From Sphacelaria rigidula (taxonomy: Eukaryota; Phaeophyceae; Sphacelariales), in contig CAXNAA020000577.1 in assembly GCA_964200075.2 (NCBI GenBank), forward strand, positions 1 through 20,041: a stretch of DNA of 20,041 nucleotides. Direction: 5' to 3'. The stretch's first letter is position 1, and each line of letters begins with the position of its first letter. Shown piece by piece: positions 8,461-17,791 of the stretch. The position numbers were made by a program, and so were the translations under genes. A model generated the notes under the pieces. It searched no databases. It was not told where the DNA came from and saw nothing but the letters and a program-made list of their open reading frames with translations.

Positions 8461-9703
8461 TGACTGGAGTTTTCCCCAACAAGGGTGAAGGAGTAACAGT
8501 GAGGCTTGAAAAGGTCGCATACGTACCCGACTTATCTTTAAACCTATTATCAGTAGTGGCTGCGCACACACGGGGAGTAGGCTTCTCGACCGATGATTCC
8601 GACAAGAGTGTGACCCTACTGGATGGGCGTCTTAGGTTTTGGAGTGATGGATCTGGATACTCAACGTATGGTCGAAGGAGTGACCCTGATGATGACTACG
8701 TCCCCTATCTCTTGTTGGTTCACGAGTCTGTTGAACATTCCGTGCAACGCGACCCCCCTGTTCCCCCGGCGTTTCCTGTTATATTCCCCCGCAGCGCTGA
8801 CTCACGCGAGACTGCGATAGACATCAACGTTTTTCACTGCGTACAGGGACATGCCAATGAATTTCTTTTGAGAGGAGCAGCAAAATCGGTAGGAATAGAG
8901 TTACTGAGCATCTTGGAACCGTGTAGAGAATGTTTTTAGGCAAAGGGGCACACGAAACCAATCGCAAACAGCACGGAATCCCGTGCTTCACAGAAGCAAA
9001 GAAGAGTTTTCGTTGATTTTAGCGGTCCCAAGAAAACTCCTTCATTGCTAGGAAAGAAGTATGTAATGATGGTGAAGGACGATTTTACCCGGTATGCACG
9101 AGTGTATTTTCTCCAGCGGAAGTTCGATACCGCTGACGCTTTCAGGAAGTTTTTGGCTGATGTACGTGCGGATGGTGTACCTTCGGAAGTGGTAATAGCT
9201 AAATCTGACGACAGGGGGGAGTTTTTCGATGGTAATTTTGAAGGCGTGTGTAGGCACTACTGTATCAAGCAGGGATTCACCAGGGCGAAGTGTCCGGAAC
9301 TGAATGGCGCTGCCAAGAGAGCTTTAGGTATCATTCAAAACGCCGCACATGTTGCTCGCATCCGAGCCCCCATCCTCTTCCCACATGTCGAGCTATCACC
9401 ATCGCAGACCCTCTGGGCTGAGGCAATATATATTGGGCGTGTCACGCCCTGATTCACACCTCGACGACGTCCAACCCAGGGAACAAGTCGCCGTACGAGA
9501 TGTGGTACGGTAAGGCAGCACCTGCATCGCCACACCCGTTTCTTCGTCCGGGTTATTGCCGACCAACAAAGTCGTTCCCCAAGTGCGAGAGTAGCTTCTA
9601 CCTCAGGCTCGGCATCGACCACCCCCTCGATTCCTTGCGGATGCTGACGCGGGCAAATAAGTAGTGGAGACAAGGGACATCACCTGGGAGGTGCCGCCGA
9701 TCT
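8460..9703 (+). pseudogene. Copia integrase (GAG_pre-integrase and DDE core), broken
   Basis: Integrase would insert the element's cDNA. The N-terminal zinc site is visible as H-x4-H (8835, 8850) and C-x2-C (8922, 8931), followed by a stop at 8937. The catalytic core starts RVFVDFSGPK with the first Asp at 9015. The second Asp is at 9207, in KSDDRGEFF. In the usual NGVAER motif the catalytic Glu is replaced by Lys (NGAAKRALG, codon 9315). After LWAEAI the frame shifts at an AT repeat near 9430. Typical copia sequence (NPGNKSPYEMWYGKAAP, then FYLRLGIDHPLDSLR) continues in the +2 frame to a stop at 9662, and two more shifts return to the original frame by about 9700. Confidence 0.9.
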
Positions 9704-9704
9704 G

Positions 9705-11093
9705 GTGGTACCGCCGGTACAGCTGCAGCAGCCAGCTTCGCCGCAGTTGGCGGGAGCGTCGGAGCTGGGAGGGACGTTACAGCCAGGAGGAACATCAGAG
9801 CTGGGAGAAGCTCCGGAGACAGGAGGGCGACATGATTTCGATTCTGCTCCACCAGCTCTATTACCGCCACTGGGGAGAGGAATATCCTTTAAGCGTCGAG
9901 TGACATTTCCAGCGAAGAGCGCAGACCATGGTGGTGAAGGTAGGCGAGGTTTTCTTCGAGATGAAAATCAGCCGGCCCCCGACAATACAACTGGTTCTTT
10001 AGGTGTTTATTTGCCATTGGTGAGTAGTGAGCCGTTTGACGACGGCAAACTCTCAGTGGAGAGGAGCGATTCGTCTTCATTGGACGAAAGTGCTCCAGTT
10101 CCCACGGCAGCGCGGACTGCGGCGCGGCAACTCGAGTCAAATTTGGTTGGAACTGGAAATGACGAGGAGCTTGGGCGAACCTGAGCGCAGACCCGAGCGA
10201 TCAATCAAGAAGAATCTGGGCTCGTGAACATGTTAAGGCCCGATGAAAGGGGGGGAATGATATATGACCTGCTGGCGGTACAGGAGGTTACCCGTAAGCA
10301 AGGCGAGCTCCCTAAATGCCTTATCAAGGAATCGGGGTCGGAGCCGTTGCCATTCCATGCGGCGTCTTCATTACAATACTCGGATGTGTGGATGGAGGCG
10401 ATGAGGATAGAGTTCGATGGGCTTATGGGTGCCGGAACGTTCGCGGACGTGACTGACATTCCAGAGGGGTGCAACATTGTGGGCGCGAAGTGGGTGTATA
10501 AGTAGAAAAGTGATTCGCATGGTATGGTTGACCGGGCGAACGCCGGTATGGTAGCTATGGGGTATAGTCAGGTACAGGGAGTAGACTACTTTGACACATT
10601 TTCCCCTACGGTATCCGCGACGTCGAACAGGTTAGTGGCGGCTATGACATGTATGCTAGACTGGGATTTGAGGTACTTGGGTGTAGACCAGGCCTTCATT
10701 CAGTCGAAGTTGGACACCGACATCTACTGGCGCCTGCTCTCCGGTTGTGAATCAGTATCTGGTAAGGTAGTGCGCCTGAGCCAGGCCTTGTACGGTTCGA
10801 AGCAGGGTGTTCGTGCATGGTATCAACTGTTGTCGTCAACCCTAGTGGAGTGTGGTTTCGAGCAACACTTAGTATATCCCTGCGTGTTCCGCCTGAGGGT
10901 TGCTGAAGACGCTGTGGCGATGGTGGTCTTTCATGTGGACGATATCATGATAGCAGCTACTGAGGAAGTTACTAAGGTCGGTGCACTCAATCAGATATTT
11001 CCCATTGAACATTTCGTGGAGGTAGAGCAATGCATGGGGAGTGAGTACAAAAAGGACCGGGGGAAAGTTACTTTGGAGATTTCACAAACCTAA
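9705..11093 (+). pseudogene. Copia linker and reverse transcriptase, broken
   Basis: A Pro/Gly/Glu-rich linker (9705-10180) ends at a TGA (10182). The RT then runs GAKWVYK, stop at 10503, KSDSHGMVDRANAG, and VDYFDTFSPTVS. The block normally reading [LM]DVxQAF is LGVDQAFIQSKLD at 10677 on, so Gly (10680) replaces the usual first catalytic Asp. The second motif HVDD is intact at 10932-10943, and ALYGSKQGVRAWY matches the copia LYGLKQ block. The frame is the same as gag's last third and integrase's first half, so decay here was by nonsense mutation rather than indels. RT would copy the RNA genome into cDNA. Confidence 0.92.
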
Positions 11094-11898
11094 TTCATTA
11101 TGAGTGTGCTATGTCGTTTTGACGTCTCGAAGATAAGCTGAATTCCCGCTACCCCTTCTCTAGACCTCAGGCATGCAAGCGAGGAGGAGACCGTGGTGGA
11201 TGTGCCTTTTCGTGAGATCGTGGGGAGCTTGATATGGATAGCGAACCAGACGAGGCCCGATATCGCGAATGTAGTTTGGGCAATCGCTCATTTTTCTCAT
11301 GAACCCAAGTTGACTCACTACAGGGCGGCACAGAAGATACTCGAGTATTTGAATGCTCCGTCGGATTTAGGGTTACTTTTCAAGAGGAGTAACAACTTGG
11401 GATGTATTTAGTTGGAGTTTGATTTGGATACGTACGTTGAAGCAGACTACGCCCATAGGGCAGAGGATCGCCGTTCCGTTTTCGGTGTAGCTATTTGCTG
11501 TTTTACTGTGGAGGTACGCAAGTGTCAGGGTTCTTCAGGACGCACAATGCGCCACCCTATTTACTACTGAGGCAGAGTGTGTAGAAATGGCAGACGGTGT
11601 CAAGCAGGCCCTGTATGTGAGGGGGGTTCTGAGGTTCCTCATGCCCAGTTTGGGGTCGAAAAGCGTTGGCGTTGTTGAGAACAACAACGGGCCGATAGAC
11701 TTAGCTGAAAATCTCTTGCGCTCGTCCAACAGCAAACACATTGATAAACGATATCATTTTCTTCGGGAGTTGGTTGCTAGTGGTGACATATCCGTGAAGT
11801 ATCTTCAATCAGAAGAACAGCATGCAGATATTCCAACCAAAGTCATTGATGAAGAGAATTTCGGAAGGCACCGTGATTTTCTCTTAGGCAGGATCTAG
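11094..11898 (+). pseudogene. Copia RT C-terminus and RNase H, broken
   Basis: Continues from RT after stops at 11091 and 11139. PFREIVGSLIWIANQTRPDI is the conserved copia segment before RNase H. A stop follows at 11409. The first RNase H acid is Glu rather than Asp in YVEADYA (11439). Two shifts occur near 11500 and 11545 before ATLFTTEAE. The usual EDN is ENN (Asp to Asn at 11680). NSKHID and HADIPTK near the end are classic copia tail motifs. RNase H would remove the RNA template during cDNA synthesis. The final stop is at 11896-11898. Confidence 0.9.
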
Positions 11899-12031
11899 AA
11901 TTCGCCGTTATATTTATTTGGTATGGTGGACCCTATCATTTGAAATGAGCGATGATAGTAGTCGATTCGATCGAATGTAGTTTATCCGATGGCATTAAGA
12001 TCACGCTTGGTCTTGTTTGTCGATAAAGCTC
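11899..12031 (+). other. Retrotransposon 3' untranslated segment
   Basis: Short non-coding stretch between the last codon of the broken pol and the purine tract. No further gene such as an env-like frame is present. Confidence 0.6.
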
Positions 12032-12040
12032 GGGAGGGGG
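12032..12040 (+). other. Polypurine tract
   Basis: GGGAGGGGG lies directly against the start of the 3' LTR, where the plus-strand cDNA primer is expected. The position and composition fit, and it supports placing the LTR start at 12041. Confidence 0.75.
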
Positions 12041-12438
12041 TTTAATATAGTTCATCTACGAACCGAGGCCAGAAGCATGAGTGGGGAAACGGCGGGGTAT
12101 TCGGTTATTCTGGCAAGGTTACTGAGGACGTTCATTGCGATCAGACAAAAGCAAGTTGTTCCGAGTTCCTATCTTTTGGCGAATGTATCGCGGATCTTGC
12201 GACGCAGTAGGTTTTGGATCCTAGGCAATCGTGACAGGGTAGTGTTTCACGCCCTACTCCCTCACTCGTCTCCTTCAACTCTCTTCACCCAGTTTCCTAC
12301 GTGCGGGTAGTAATAATAAAGACTCACAACGCATCGACATCTTCTTCCCAGCTACTGCAAGCAGGCAGTCATCTGTTTGAGCACACAGAAAGGCTGTTGT
12401 TGCTGCAAGGCTATCTGATCAACACGATCATTCGAATA
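12041..12438 (+). repeat. 3' LTR
   Basis: Direct copy of 6631-7030, about 88% identical. Similarity begins immediately after the purine tract with TTTAATATAG and ends near TTCGAATA. The flanks do not show a matching 4-6 bp target duplication, probably because of age. Confidence 0.93.
12315..12320 (+). terminator. AATAAA polyadenylation signal in 3' LTR
   Basis: Equivalent to 6905-6910, in a block unchanged between the LTRs. This copy would end the element's transcript. Confidence 0.5.
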
Positions 12439-12548
12439 GCATTGACGAGAATGGCTGGAGAAAGCGGTTGTTCAAAAACGGTAGACTGTCATGTTCCTAC
12501 TCAGAATAACGAGCGGAAGAATGCCCGTTCCCTCATTTCGTGTCCTAC

Positions 12549-12765
12549 CTGTGAAGCTACTCGAGAATCATCGACACTGGAGCGAGAGTTGGATTCCTCG
12601 GCCGGCCATTGGTATCGACTCTGTGAATGATTGTCTTCGCTCCTTCTTGATGGTGTGGCTGAAGTGAGGGGAGGAGTATGGGCTCCAACCTCTACTGTGA
12701 ATATATCTTCCTCGTCTTCTTCCTCACTACTGCTGTCCGCCTCCTCCGTAACGTGGCAGCATACC
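12549..12765 (-). CDS. Candidate exon, acidic Ser-rich segment of a minus-strand gene
   Basis: A minus-strand exon of one base plus 72 codons, between an acceptor (AACAACCAAG after a C/T-rich stretch) and a donor (TTCACAG followed by GTAGGA). It encodes EEADSSSEEEDEEDIF and then a Ser/Arg/Pro-rich stretch (TPSRRSEDNHSQSRYQW), which looks like a disordered linker. Its single leading base completes the two bases left by the exon at 13462-13674. It ends in phase 0 about 110 bases before the 3' LTR edge, so the retrotransposon would lie in the following intron if this gene continues leftwards. The protein is unknown. Confidence 0.42.
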
Positions 12766-13170
12766 CTTGGTTGTTGTGAACCCGTTTCGGTAATAGGCAG
12801 GAAAGTAAGATAAAAGGACTCCTGGCGTGTGTTCAGTGCACATATTATTAGGGACTTTCTGGTCGGCGGTTTGAGAGAACGTTGGTATTTTATATGGAAA
12901 ATGCATGAAATTGTATGTAGTTGTCTTCACGTGATGATGATGTTCCTGTATCCGCTACCATTACATACATTTATGTTTTCAACACAGGCACTACTTCTGC
13001 TATAAACAGCGTCTTGCTTCTTCGCATGCCACAGTACTTACTTTGACTTTCAACCCATCCCCTCCCTCAGGCCGCGTCCGTGGACTCACTCGACCATCCT
13101 CCTTCTACCTTGGTGCTTCCCCGGTTCATGGTCACGACGAGTACATGAATATTCATCGCCAACACGAAAT

Positions 13171-13935
13171 ATGCACCGCGAAACGTTGGCGCCTGGCTCG
13201 TGCATGAACTTACGAGTATATATTGCACGTTTCGAACTTTCGTCAGTCCTATGTTGTCATTTCTACCAGCATTCGAAGCTGTCCACAGGAAAAAGTGTCA
13301 CCATATATATGATGACAAGAGACACGTGCTTCTTCGGTTTTTCAAGACCCTTACGCCAAGTAAGTGTGTGTGGGCTTCAGTCTCTGTTTCGCTGCCTACA
13401 GGCATTGGCAGGGTGCCTTACAGCAGCGGGAGAAAACACCAGACCCGCGAGTGACACCCACCTGGTAAGAGACAGGATGAGTCCCCCGAAGCCCTTCTTG
13501 GTGTCTGGGTCTTCTGCTCCCTTTGTTCGATCCTTGTCTGGTACGTGGATGGTGCCCATCGCGTTGCCTCCTTCACTCTCCGGCAACACCATGTTTTGCT
13601 TTACCGACGCCCGTCTGCTCCGTGCGAGCAAGAGCAAGGATTCCAGGCTGCCAATGTACTTCAACGGCGGTATACTGTGGGTGAGTCGTTGCCGTCGACC
13701 AAAACGTTTAGTTTACTCCGTACGGTTATTACACGTCGCGAAAAAGGATTCGGCGCTCGACATGTGTCCAATCACGAGTGCACACTCTCTGAGATTAAAT
13801 CAACGAGCGGCCCAACCTATATTCTCAATTAATCCAAAGCACAGTGCGCATATCAAGTGGTTTATATACTTAGAGCGAGTCTTAGCAAAATGTGTGCTAA
13901 GACACGAAATTAATACGTATGACGAGGCAGAATAA
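13171..13935 (+). other. Long uncharacterised open frame (254 codons)
   Basis: The longest uninterrupted frame in the window, starting MHRETLAPGSCMN. It shows no domain, signal peptide or membrane segment that I recognise, and its composition is not clearly protein-like. A frame this long is unlikely by chance, but it overlaps an antisense candidate exon (13462-13674) that could keep stops out of part of it. It could also be a real plus-strand gene. Treat as unresolved. Confidence 0.2.
13462..13674 (-). CDS. Candidate exon of a minus-strand gene, product unknown
   Basis: Minus-strand exon of 213 bp, after an acceptor (CTCACCCACAG) and before a consensus donor (ACCAG followed by GTGGGT). The open frame includes YIGSLESLLLLARSRR, a possible internal Met (MVLPESEGGNAMG), then KKGFGGLILSLTR. 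The intron to the exon at 12549-12765 is about 700 bp and the phases agree (2 to 2). A long plus-strand frame overlaps it. I prefer the minus strand because of the splice signals and phase match, but the choice is not certain. No family recognised. Confidence 0.4.
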
Positions 13936-13978
13936 GGAGCAGGAGGACAGGAGAGGACAGGAGGACGGAGGACAAGCG
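13934..13978 (+). repeat. Purine-rich GGACAGGAGG low-complexity tract
   Basis: Repeats of AGGACAGG and GGAGGAC-like words follow directly after the 254-codon frame. It is almost pure purine with interspersed C. Confidence 0.6.
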
Positions 13979-14023
13979 CAGTGCGCGCGAGGATTCGACG
14001 AGCGTAAAAATGGTCGAATGTTG

Positions 14024-14048
14024 ACGGTTACACCCAGAGTGTAACCGT
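14024..14048. other. Perfect 10-bp stem hairpin
   Basis: ACGGTTACAC, loop CCAGA, GTGTAACCGT. A perfect stem with a five-base loop in otherwise unstructured sequence. It does not match the histone 3' stem-loop and there is no T-run after it. The role is unknown. Confidence 0.7.
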
Positions 14049-14221
14049 AGGTATTTCCGTTCGGAGAAAATTATGTTACGCTTCACTGTTCAGCTCAACT
14101 TTCCGCTTCTCACATCGCACATCGCAGACACACGCTGGAGGAAATGAAATACAACCTCGAACGTCGAACGTCTCAGGTGGATAGGCGTGTCATTTTAGTT
14201 TGACTACCATTTTCACTGCAG

Positions 14222-14352
14222 AGGACATGCAGTCGTTGCACGAGATCTATGTGGACCTTGTGCGACTGCTTGCTGCAACGGAGAGGCTTCTCTTGACTGG
14301 AGAGCCATCTGCCGAGGATGGGAAATGGGAGCACTGGGCCAGATTTTGTCAG
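14222..14352 (+). CDS. Candidate plus-strand exon, product unknown
   Basis: Flanked by an acceptor (CATTTTCACTGCAG) and a donor (TTTGTCAG followed by GTGTGT). The frame encodes EDMQSLHEIYVDLVRLLAAT, then ERLLLTGEPSAEDGKWEHWA, a clear amphipathic-helix pattern. It ends in phase 0. A second protein-like stretch in another frame (CAREAGTATMLHAAQLRQTL) follows at about 14411-14508. It could be the next exon after an unusually short intron of about 58 bp, or the same exon after a frameshift. No family recognised. Confidence 0.35.
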
Positions 14353-14589
14353 GTGTGTACTGTTGTCTGTACTGTCTGTCATGCGTGATGTAGACTTCCT
14401 GGATATGAAGTATAAGTCGGTGTGTGCGCGTGAGGCCGGCACTGCAACGATGCTGCACGCAGCGCAACTGAGGCAGACTCTTCACTCTACAGAGCAGCCT
14501 TCGCAAGTAATCTGTAGGCGTCGATTGTTTCGTCTTCTGCCTCTGGATGTTCTGGTCCGCCCTCGACAGGTCGCGAACATCTAGAAAGA

Positions 14590-15726
14590 CTCAACGTTTT
14601 AAAAAAGGCACTCGTTATCAGATATGTCTCTCCGCACTTGCCTCCCTCCACCACGCGGGGAATGGTTTGAAAGTCCACCAGGGGTTAGCAATCTCGATAT
14701 TCTCGAGATAAAAGATGATGCACTGATGAAAGTACCGGTAGAGGCACAAATCTCGACGGAAGGGTCGCGCCCGCATAGCTTTTTTTAAAAGCTGGAGCCT
14801 AGAAAACTCTCGTGACAGGGTGTTATCCACCGTAGATTACGGTATTCGGTTTGTTTTGCTGCTGTGCGGTATGCCCCACAACGTGGTGTGCCACCATCTG
14901 CCATACCTGCATGCATCCCCTCCTCAAGGTGGCCTGTGTCATGTGTAGTGAAGATGTTCCTTGCAGCAAAGTGTGCACTTCTACACGCAGTCATTGATGA
15001 GACCAAGTATAGACCGTGCACGTGGATGCAGTGTTGCTTCGGTGATGTGATCACCTTAGTTACCACCCCCTATTCAATCACAGTCGGCTCACGCAGCACA
15101 ACAAGCCACTCTCGACTTTATCTTCTCGATGAGCAGTGCTATCGAAATATTAGCGCGTCGGATCAGTTTTTCTCATTTTTACCCTCCAATTCCGAGCGAA
15201 ATAGATTATGTGGGTTCAGGAGGCGCTGGCGGCGGAGGAAAAGCATCAGGTATCTTCCATGGTCTGGCTCTGTTTTCATAATGGAGGCCGTCTCGAATTC
15301 TGCACTCTCCTATGATCGCGTCTGTACTAATATCATATAATTCGTGATTGCATTCACATGCGCGCGATTTTCCCCCTCCCGCATCACTGATCTGTGAGCT
15401 GTCAATGGCTGTCAATCACTTGGTAAGACGTCTATAAATTTTCCGAACGTTTCAAAGCTTTCGGGCTGTAGTTGAAGCGTAGAGACGACACTCGTCATCC
15501 TTCATTTTGTCAGCGAAAAGGTCAACGATAACTCCGTTTACCACCCCTTTTCAAGGTGATGGCTAAGTGCAGTACAAGACTGGTGGAACGATGAACCAGC
15601 GTTGAAATCGCAGGAACTCTCGTGGGGAAGGGAGTTGATCAGATGACGCTAGAGAATGACTTGTTCGAGAAGCTGGAATGTATGCGCGTGAACTCTCGAA
15701 GGCGTCGCCCATTACAATGCAGGTAC
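14590..15726. other. No gene recognised
   Basis: Both strands carry frames of 60-160 codons (plus 14864-15340; minus 15206-15415, ending in a Pro-rich FPPPPAPPEPT tail), none with a recognisable motif. At these lengths chance is a sufficient explanation. A 7-bp stem hairpin (ATCTCGA...TCGAGAT) lies near 14690-14710. Confidence 0.4.
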
Positions 15727-16206
15727 TAGGGCCGCTTCTTTCAGCCAGAAAATGGGCTCTCGGAGAAATGCTGTTTGAGCCCTTCATTGCAGATTTTTGC
15801 CGGAATACGGGCCTTGGCGGGTTGGGTCTCCCTTCTCTGAAAGATTTGCTTCACGTTCCAAGAGGATTCTAACGCAAATCCCCCATCTTTTGTGTGCCCA
15901 GTTTTAATTTTGGCCGGATTTCCTATTCTTTCAGCAGCCCCAAAAATCTCTGGGTTCTCGAAATAATAAACCCGGACACTCGAAAATATATGGGGCTGGT
16001 GAAAATATCGAGAACCCGGCCGAAAGCATAACTGGGCGCACATGAGATCGGGGAAGTGCGCTAGAATCCTCTTGAAAAGCAAAGCAAATCTTCAAGAGGA
16101 GGCCCAATCCGCCAAGGCTCGTATTCCGCCAAAAATCTGCGCTGAAGGGCCCAAAAAGGGCATATCTCTTAGAGCCCGTTTTGCGACTATGAGAAGCAGC
16201 CTATAA
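15727..16206. repeat. Long foldback with protein-like arms
   Basis: The two halves mirror each other around about 15968. Shared blocks in opposite orientation include GCAGATTTTTG, GGAATACG, CCTTGGCGG, TCAAGAGGATTCTA-like, TGTGYGCCCAGTT, GGCCGG and CAGCCCCA. The outer arms also match (a GCTTCTY block at 15733 and its complement near 16194). The plus side reads RNTGLGGLGLPSLKDLL; the minus side encodes a diverged form (IFGGIRALADW in another frame). Overall arm identity is about 75-80% by eye. It resembles the foldback at 5403 in size and style but not in sequence. Boundaries are approximate. Confidence 0.75.
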
Positions 16207-17404
16207 TTATTGTCCTTCCGTGAAACAAACATTAGTAATAATACAGCATATGGGTGGCAGATCCTATAATGGGATTTGCAAACTTGCACTTGTCCTGTCA
16301 AATTTTCTCCGACTCGAACGAGTTCGTGCGGCGAAACTGATTCACTTCGCTTTGCTATATTTGGGTCGGAGCGAATCATGCACGCTTTGAATCGAAAATG
16401 CTAAGCAAAATTCGTGAAGCGGTACTTCTTTACTTGTATTCAATAGACAGTACAGCAGTAGTGGGCGGTCCAAGTATCCAGGGGTGTTTTGGAGTTTTCC
16501 TCGCGTACTACTCTTCGATAGAACTCGAAATTGCTAGTGTCGGTAGATTTTGGTACAATAAACAGATCATCCTAGCAACACAGCGCCCAAAGTCAGTGTT
16601 GGTTGGTGTTATCGGGTGCTAGGAGTAAATACCCCGTTTATCGGAAGGGTGTTATTGACCGTGAAAGACAGTTCCTTGGCACTAGTGCAACGAGTACGTA
16701 GAGTTTCAAGAAAATAAAACTGTAAATTTCTTCACAAATATGATCAGGACAGGCTCAATCGACCGAAAATACCGAAGAGTAAGAATCCAGACTAAAACGT
16801 GGCAGGGCCCCCGATGACCAGTCAGCCCGCAAGTCACTCAATATTGAGTACAGATATTTTGTTTTCTTGGAATGCTGAGCGGTGGCAAGCGAAAACATCC
16901 CAAGAAAATCATCAACCACGAAGATCACAAAATGCCACAAAATGAATAGTTAGGCCGCCCACTACTGTAGTGCATTTAGTGCCTACGCTCGTAATCATTT
17001 TAGTATGGGATATTTCGTGCGTCATATCTCGACATAGGTAACGAATTAGGTGCCTATCGTTTCCCCATGCTCCAGGGAATGTCCACACCAAAAATCGTCA
17101 TCATTCGCAGTATACCTCGTTCGGGGTTTCATATAGACATGAGTATAGACAGTATCTCCGTACGGTAAAGGAATGACTAGACATAAGGTATTATCAGAGA
17201 GAAAGATTAACCACATTTTTGAGCAGATGGGCGCCTTCCCCTTGGTTGGGCAATTAATACGATATGCGGATCACGGCCCAACTCGTCTGTGCCGATGAGA
17301 TATTGCATTGAGGCCATGTCTTACCAAATTGTTTTGGTGCCGAAAACGTGCGGTCGAATCGAATTCGCTCGTTTCTGATTTGCCCACGCTCTTTATTTTC
17401 TCAG
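16207..17404. other. No gene recognised
   Basis: No frame with recognisable features. A minus-strand frame at 16092-16379 overlaps the foldback's right arm and may be a remnant of the duplicated sequence. The rest is probably intergenic or intronic. Confidence 0.4.
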
Positions 17405-17438
17405 ATGGTTGAGAACACGGATGCCGTGAACGTATCAG
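17405..17438 (+). other. Possible micro-exon upstream of the SNARE gene
   Basis: A 34-base stretch after a good acceptor (TTTATTTTCTCAG) and before a good donor (TATCAG followed by GTAAGA). It begins ATGGTTGAGAACACGG, but joined to the next candidate exon (17614) the frame stops at once. It may be a 5' untranslated exon or a chance pair of splice sites. Confidence 0.2.
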
Positions 17439-17613
17439 GTAAGAGCAAATTCGATTCCACCGTACGTTTTCGAGTCGATTTTTTTTTCATGAGACACGGC
17501 CTGAGAGGTCAGACCCATTGGTAGGCTGGACCAGCCTGTAGACAGGCAATACATTTCTCCGCCGCATACAAGCACTACTGTACCCTCAGTTTCCGTTTCC
17601 TTCTTCCCTGCAG

Positions 17614-17665
17614 GGTATAGATGAAGAATATGATGAACTGGCGGGCAGGTTTACGCTCGATAAAA
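17614..17665 (+). other. Possible short exon upstream of the SNARE gene
   Basis: A 52-base stretch after a strong acceptor (TTCTTCCCTGCAG) and before a donor (TAAAA followed by GTAAGC). One frame reads GIDEEYDELAGRFTLDK. Its phase does not match the frame at 17792 through any acceptor I can see. Real but unplaced, untranslated, or chance. Confidence 0.25.
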
Positions 17666-17791
17666 GTAAGCACAAATATTATGACGTTTAGGACAGCGAT
17701 ATCTGCCTGCTGGATGTACCATGCATGAAATCCATTCTCTTCTACGCTTGCAAAATGTTGCGGGGCAGCAGGGAGTAGCTAGTGACTGGGT

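Larger units (their letters stand above)
6631..12438 (+). mobile_element. Degenerate Ty1/copia LTR retrotransposon
   Basis: Two direct LTRs of about 400 bp enclose gag, protease, integrase, reverse transcriptase and RNase H in that order. Integrase before reverse transcriptase defines Ty1/copia rather than Ty3/gypsy. The total length of 5.8 kb is normal for the group. A purine tract abuts the 3' LTR. Coding is destroyed by at least ten in-frame stops and about seven frameshifts, and catalytic residues are altered in all four pol domains. LTR divergence of about 12% indicates an old insertion. Neither target-site duplication nor primer-binding site is recognisable. It runs opposite to the candidate exons on either side. 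Confidence 0.95.

Noticed and set aside
14864-15340. Plus-strand 158-codon frame
   Set aside because: About one frame of this length is expected by chance here. No recognisable domain or convincing splice signals.
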